Below are positions 8,200 to 9,117 of a stretch of 9,117 nucleotides of DNA, piece after piece. The stretch spans positions 1-9,117 of the forward strand of contig NZIN01000036.1 of NCBI GenBank assembly GCA_002689905.1. The letters run 5' to 3'. A model generated the notes under the pieces. It was not told where the DNA came from and searched no databases. It worked only from the letters and a program-made list of their open reading frames with translations. This DNA is from Rickettsiales bacterium. GTDB lineage: Bacteria > Pseudomonadota > Alphaproteobacteria > TMED109. The first letter of the stretch is position 1, and every line of letters starts with the position of its first letter. A program made the translations under genes and the position numbers.

Positions 8200-8549
8200 T
8201 CTAGTGCTCCTTTTTTCCATTCATAGATAAAACCTACTGTTAAAATTAGTAAAAATATCATCATAGACACGTATCCAGCAATACCTATAAGAGATAATGA
8301 AATAGCCCAAGGAAATAAGAACGCTACTTCTAGATCAAATATTATAAAAAGTATAGCTACAAGATAGAACCTTACATCGAACTTTACTCTAGCATCTTCA
8401 AAAGGAGTAAAACCACACTCATATGCGGAAAGTTTTTCTTTATCTGGTTTATTTGGCCCTACTAATCCTGATAATGCAGCAAAACCAATAGACATGCCAA
8501 ATGCTATAACAGCGAAAATAAATATTGGTAAATATTCTGAATAATCCAT
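8190..8549 (-). CDS. nuoA: NADH-quinone oxidoreductase subunit A (NuoA)
   Basis: NuoA is a small membrane subunit at the junction of the two arms of complex I. It has 119 residues and three transmembrane helices (about 7-29, 60-80 and 86-109). The long loop between the first two contains YECGFTPFEDARVKFDVRFY, with the conserved Cys45 of the ND3-type loop that faces the quinone cavity. FDLEVAFLFPW in the second helix includes the conserved acidic pair Asp72 and Glu74, and the ending KKGALDWE is family-typical. It is the first gene of the operon, 92 bases after the upstream HAD gene. The ATG is preceded by A-rich sequence without a clear Shine-Dalgarno. Its last codons contain the likely ribosome-binding site and TTG start of nuoB. 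Confidence 0.97.
   Translation of the reverse strand: MDYSEYLPIFIFAVIAFGMSIGFAALSGLVGPNKPDKEKLSAYECGFTPFEDARVKFDVRFYLVAILFIIFDLEVAFLFPWAISLSLIGIAGYVSMMIFLLILTVGFIYEWKKGALDWE
8207..8212 (-). promoter_or_regulatory. Shine-Dalgarno (AAGGAG) for nuoB
   Basis: AAGGAG is read on the minus strand at 8212..8207, inside the end of nuoA. It ends seven bases before the TTG at 8199, an ideal spacing, and lies downstream of the alternative ATG at 8220, which it therefore cannot serve. It is the main reason for starting nuoB at TTG. Confidence 0.7.
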
Positions 8550-8641
8550 TTTTTAATCTATGATCTAAATATTATTATATATATAGAGTAATTTTATAAA
8601 GTTGTAACCTTATTTCTGATAATAATAATATAGTTAAAACA
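8550..8641 (-). promoter_or_regulatory. Intergenic region upstream of nuoA, likely holding the nuo operon promoter
   Basis: This 92-base gap is the only real gap between genes in the window and so the natural place for a nuo promoter, although read-through from the HAD gene on the same strand is also possible. It is almost wholly A+T. A perfect TATAAT occurs at 8579..8574 within an alternating TA run, about 25 bases before the nuoA ATG. TTACAA occurs upstream at 8608..8603, but the 22-base spacing is longer than a normal -35/-10 pair, and perfect -10 matches are expected by chance in such sequence. No GC-rich hairpin with a T run is seen, so no intrinsic terminator can be called for the HAD gene. 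Confidence 0.35.
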
Positions 8642-9117
8642 TTAAACTTTTAAACTGTTTAATTCTTTAAAATCAGAAATCACCATATCGTATGTGCCAT
8701 CTATCTTGATTTCTGTATCTATTCCCCACTCTTTAGGTCTTTTGACAAAAATAGTTTTAAAACCTGCTTTTTGTGCAGCATTCAAATCAAAACTATGACA
8801 AGCTACCATTGCACATTCCTCAGGTTTAAATTGTAGTAATTTTGCTGTTTTACGGTAAGCCCCTATGTCTGGCTTATAAATTTCCAGTGTTTCACAAGAT
8901 AATATTAAATCCCAACTTATATCATTGGCTTTACTGTTTAAAAAAACTAGCCTGTTACTTAATAAAGTAAAAGAAACACATAAAAAACTCTTTTTAAGCT
9001 GGTTAAAAGGGTTTAAGAAATCCTCCCAAACATCTAGCTTAGTTGGCACCTCATAGGATAAATAATTGATATGATCCTCATTTAAATCTAATTTTTTTTC
9101 TTTTATTATTTCTTTGA
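8642..9117 (-). CDS. HAD-family hydrolase, haloacid dehalogenase type II-like; 5' end cut by window edge
   Basis: The frame is open from the window edge to a TAA at 8644..8642, giving 157 visible residues. A GTG at 9049 could be mistaken for a start, but coding continues upstream of it (KEIIKEKKLDLNEDHINYLS...). About 60-70 N-terminal residues, including the nucleophilic Asp motif, lie outside the window. Visible HAD motifs in fragment numbering: motif II TLLSN (50-54), motif III lysine in YKPDIGAYRKTA (Lys81), and motif IV-type ACHSFDLNAAQKAGF (105-119), followed by VKRPKEWG. This order matches L-2-haloacid dehalogenase type II proteins, which displace halide from 2-halo acids through an ester intermediate. 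Many relatives act on other substrates, so the substrate is unknown. It lies upstream of nuoA on the same strand, but a link to complex I is not implied. Confidence 0.85.
   Translation of the reverse strand, partial: KEIIKEKKLDLNEDHINYLSYEVPTKLDVWEDFLNPFNQLKKSFLCVSFTLLSNRLVFLNSKANDISWDLILSCETLEIYKPDIGAYRKTAKLLQFKPEECAMVACHSFDLNAAQKAGFKTIFVKRPKEWGIDTEIKIDGTYDMVISDFKELNSLKV

Noticed and set aside
8571..8590. TA-repeat palindrome as a possible terminator hairpin after the HAD gene
   Set aside because: It is only A-T pairs with no GC stem or following T run, so it would be too weak for an intrinsic terminator and is expected in such AT-rich sequence.
1..9117. Search for a novel system (defence genes, CRISPR repeats, mobile elements, RNA genes, long repeats)
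   Set aside because: The window is filled by one recognisable HAD gene and contiguous complex I genes; no repeated array, transposase, tRNA-like fold or unexplained gene is visible.

Overview
The window is one long leftward (minus-strand) stretch of an AT-rich bacterial genome, roughly 30% GC by eye. It carries most of the nuo operon for respiratory complex I (NADH:quinone oxidoreductase). Read 9117 to 1, the order is the C-terminal part of a HAD-family (haloacid dehalogenase type II-like) gene, a 92-base gap, then nuoA, B, C, D, E, F, G, H, I and the first three quarters or so of nuoJ, which leaves the window at position 1. nuoK-N would be expected just beyond.

The organism is most likely an alphaproteobacterium with a small, streamlined, AT-rich genome, of the SAR11/Pelagibacterales kind or another AT-rich marine alphaproteobacterial lineage. 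The reasons are separate nuoC and nuoD genes, a short mitochondria-like NuoG of about 687 residues with no extra N7 cluster motif, a NuoE ending in the alphaproteobacterial-type tail, very short or overlapping gene junctions, and no mobile DNA. This is inference from protein style and composition, not a phylogenetic test. TGA serves as a stop (nuoC, nuoF) and Trp is TGG, so the normal bacterial code applies.

Functionally, NuoE, NuoF and NuoG form the NADH-oxidising module (FMN plus Fe-S clusters). NuoB, NuoC, NuoD and NuoI form the connecting module that carries electrons to quinone at the NuoB/NuoD interface. NuoA, NuoH and NuoJ are membrane subunits of the quinone-coupling and proton-pumping arm. 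All cofactor ligands checked are present, so the complex looks intact. Junctions from nuoA to nuoJ range from an overlap of about 10 bases to a gap of 18 bases, implying one transcript and translational coupling.

I see no undescribed system, RNA gene, CRISPR array or mobile element. The points worth a second look are mostly about starts: nuoB and nuoC both appear to begin at TTG (nuoC directly before an 11-A run), and nuoI is better started ten codons inside its longest frame. The HAD gene also reads open to the window edge rather than starting at the GTG at 9049. The summary and calls rest on reading the sequence and family knowledge; no database search was run.
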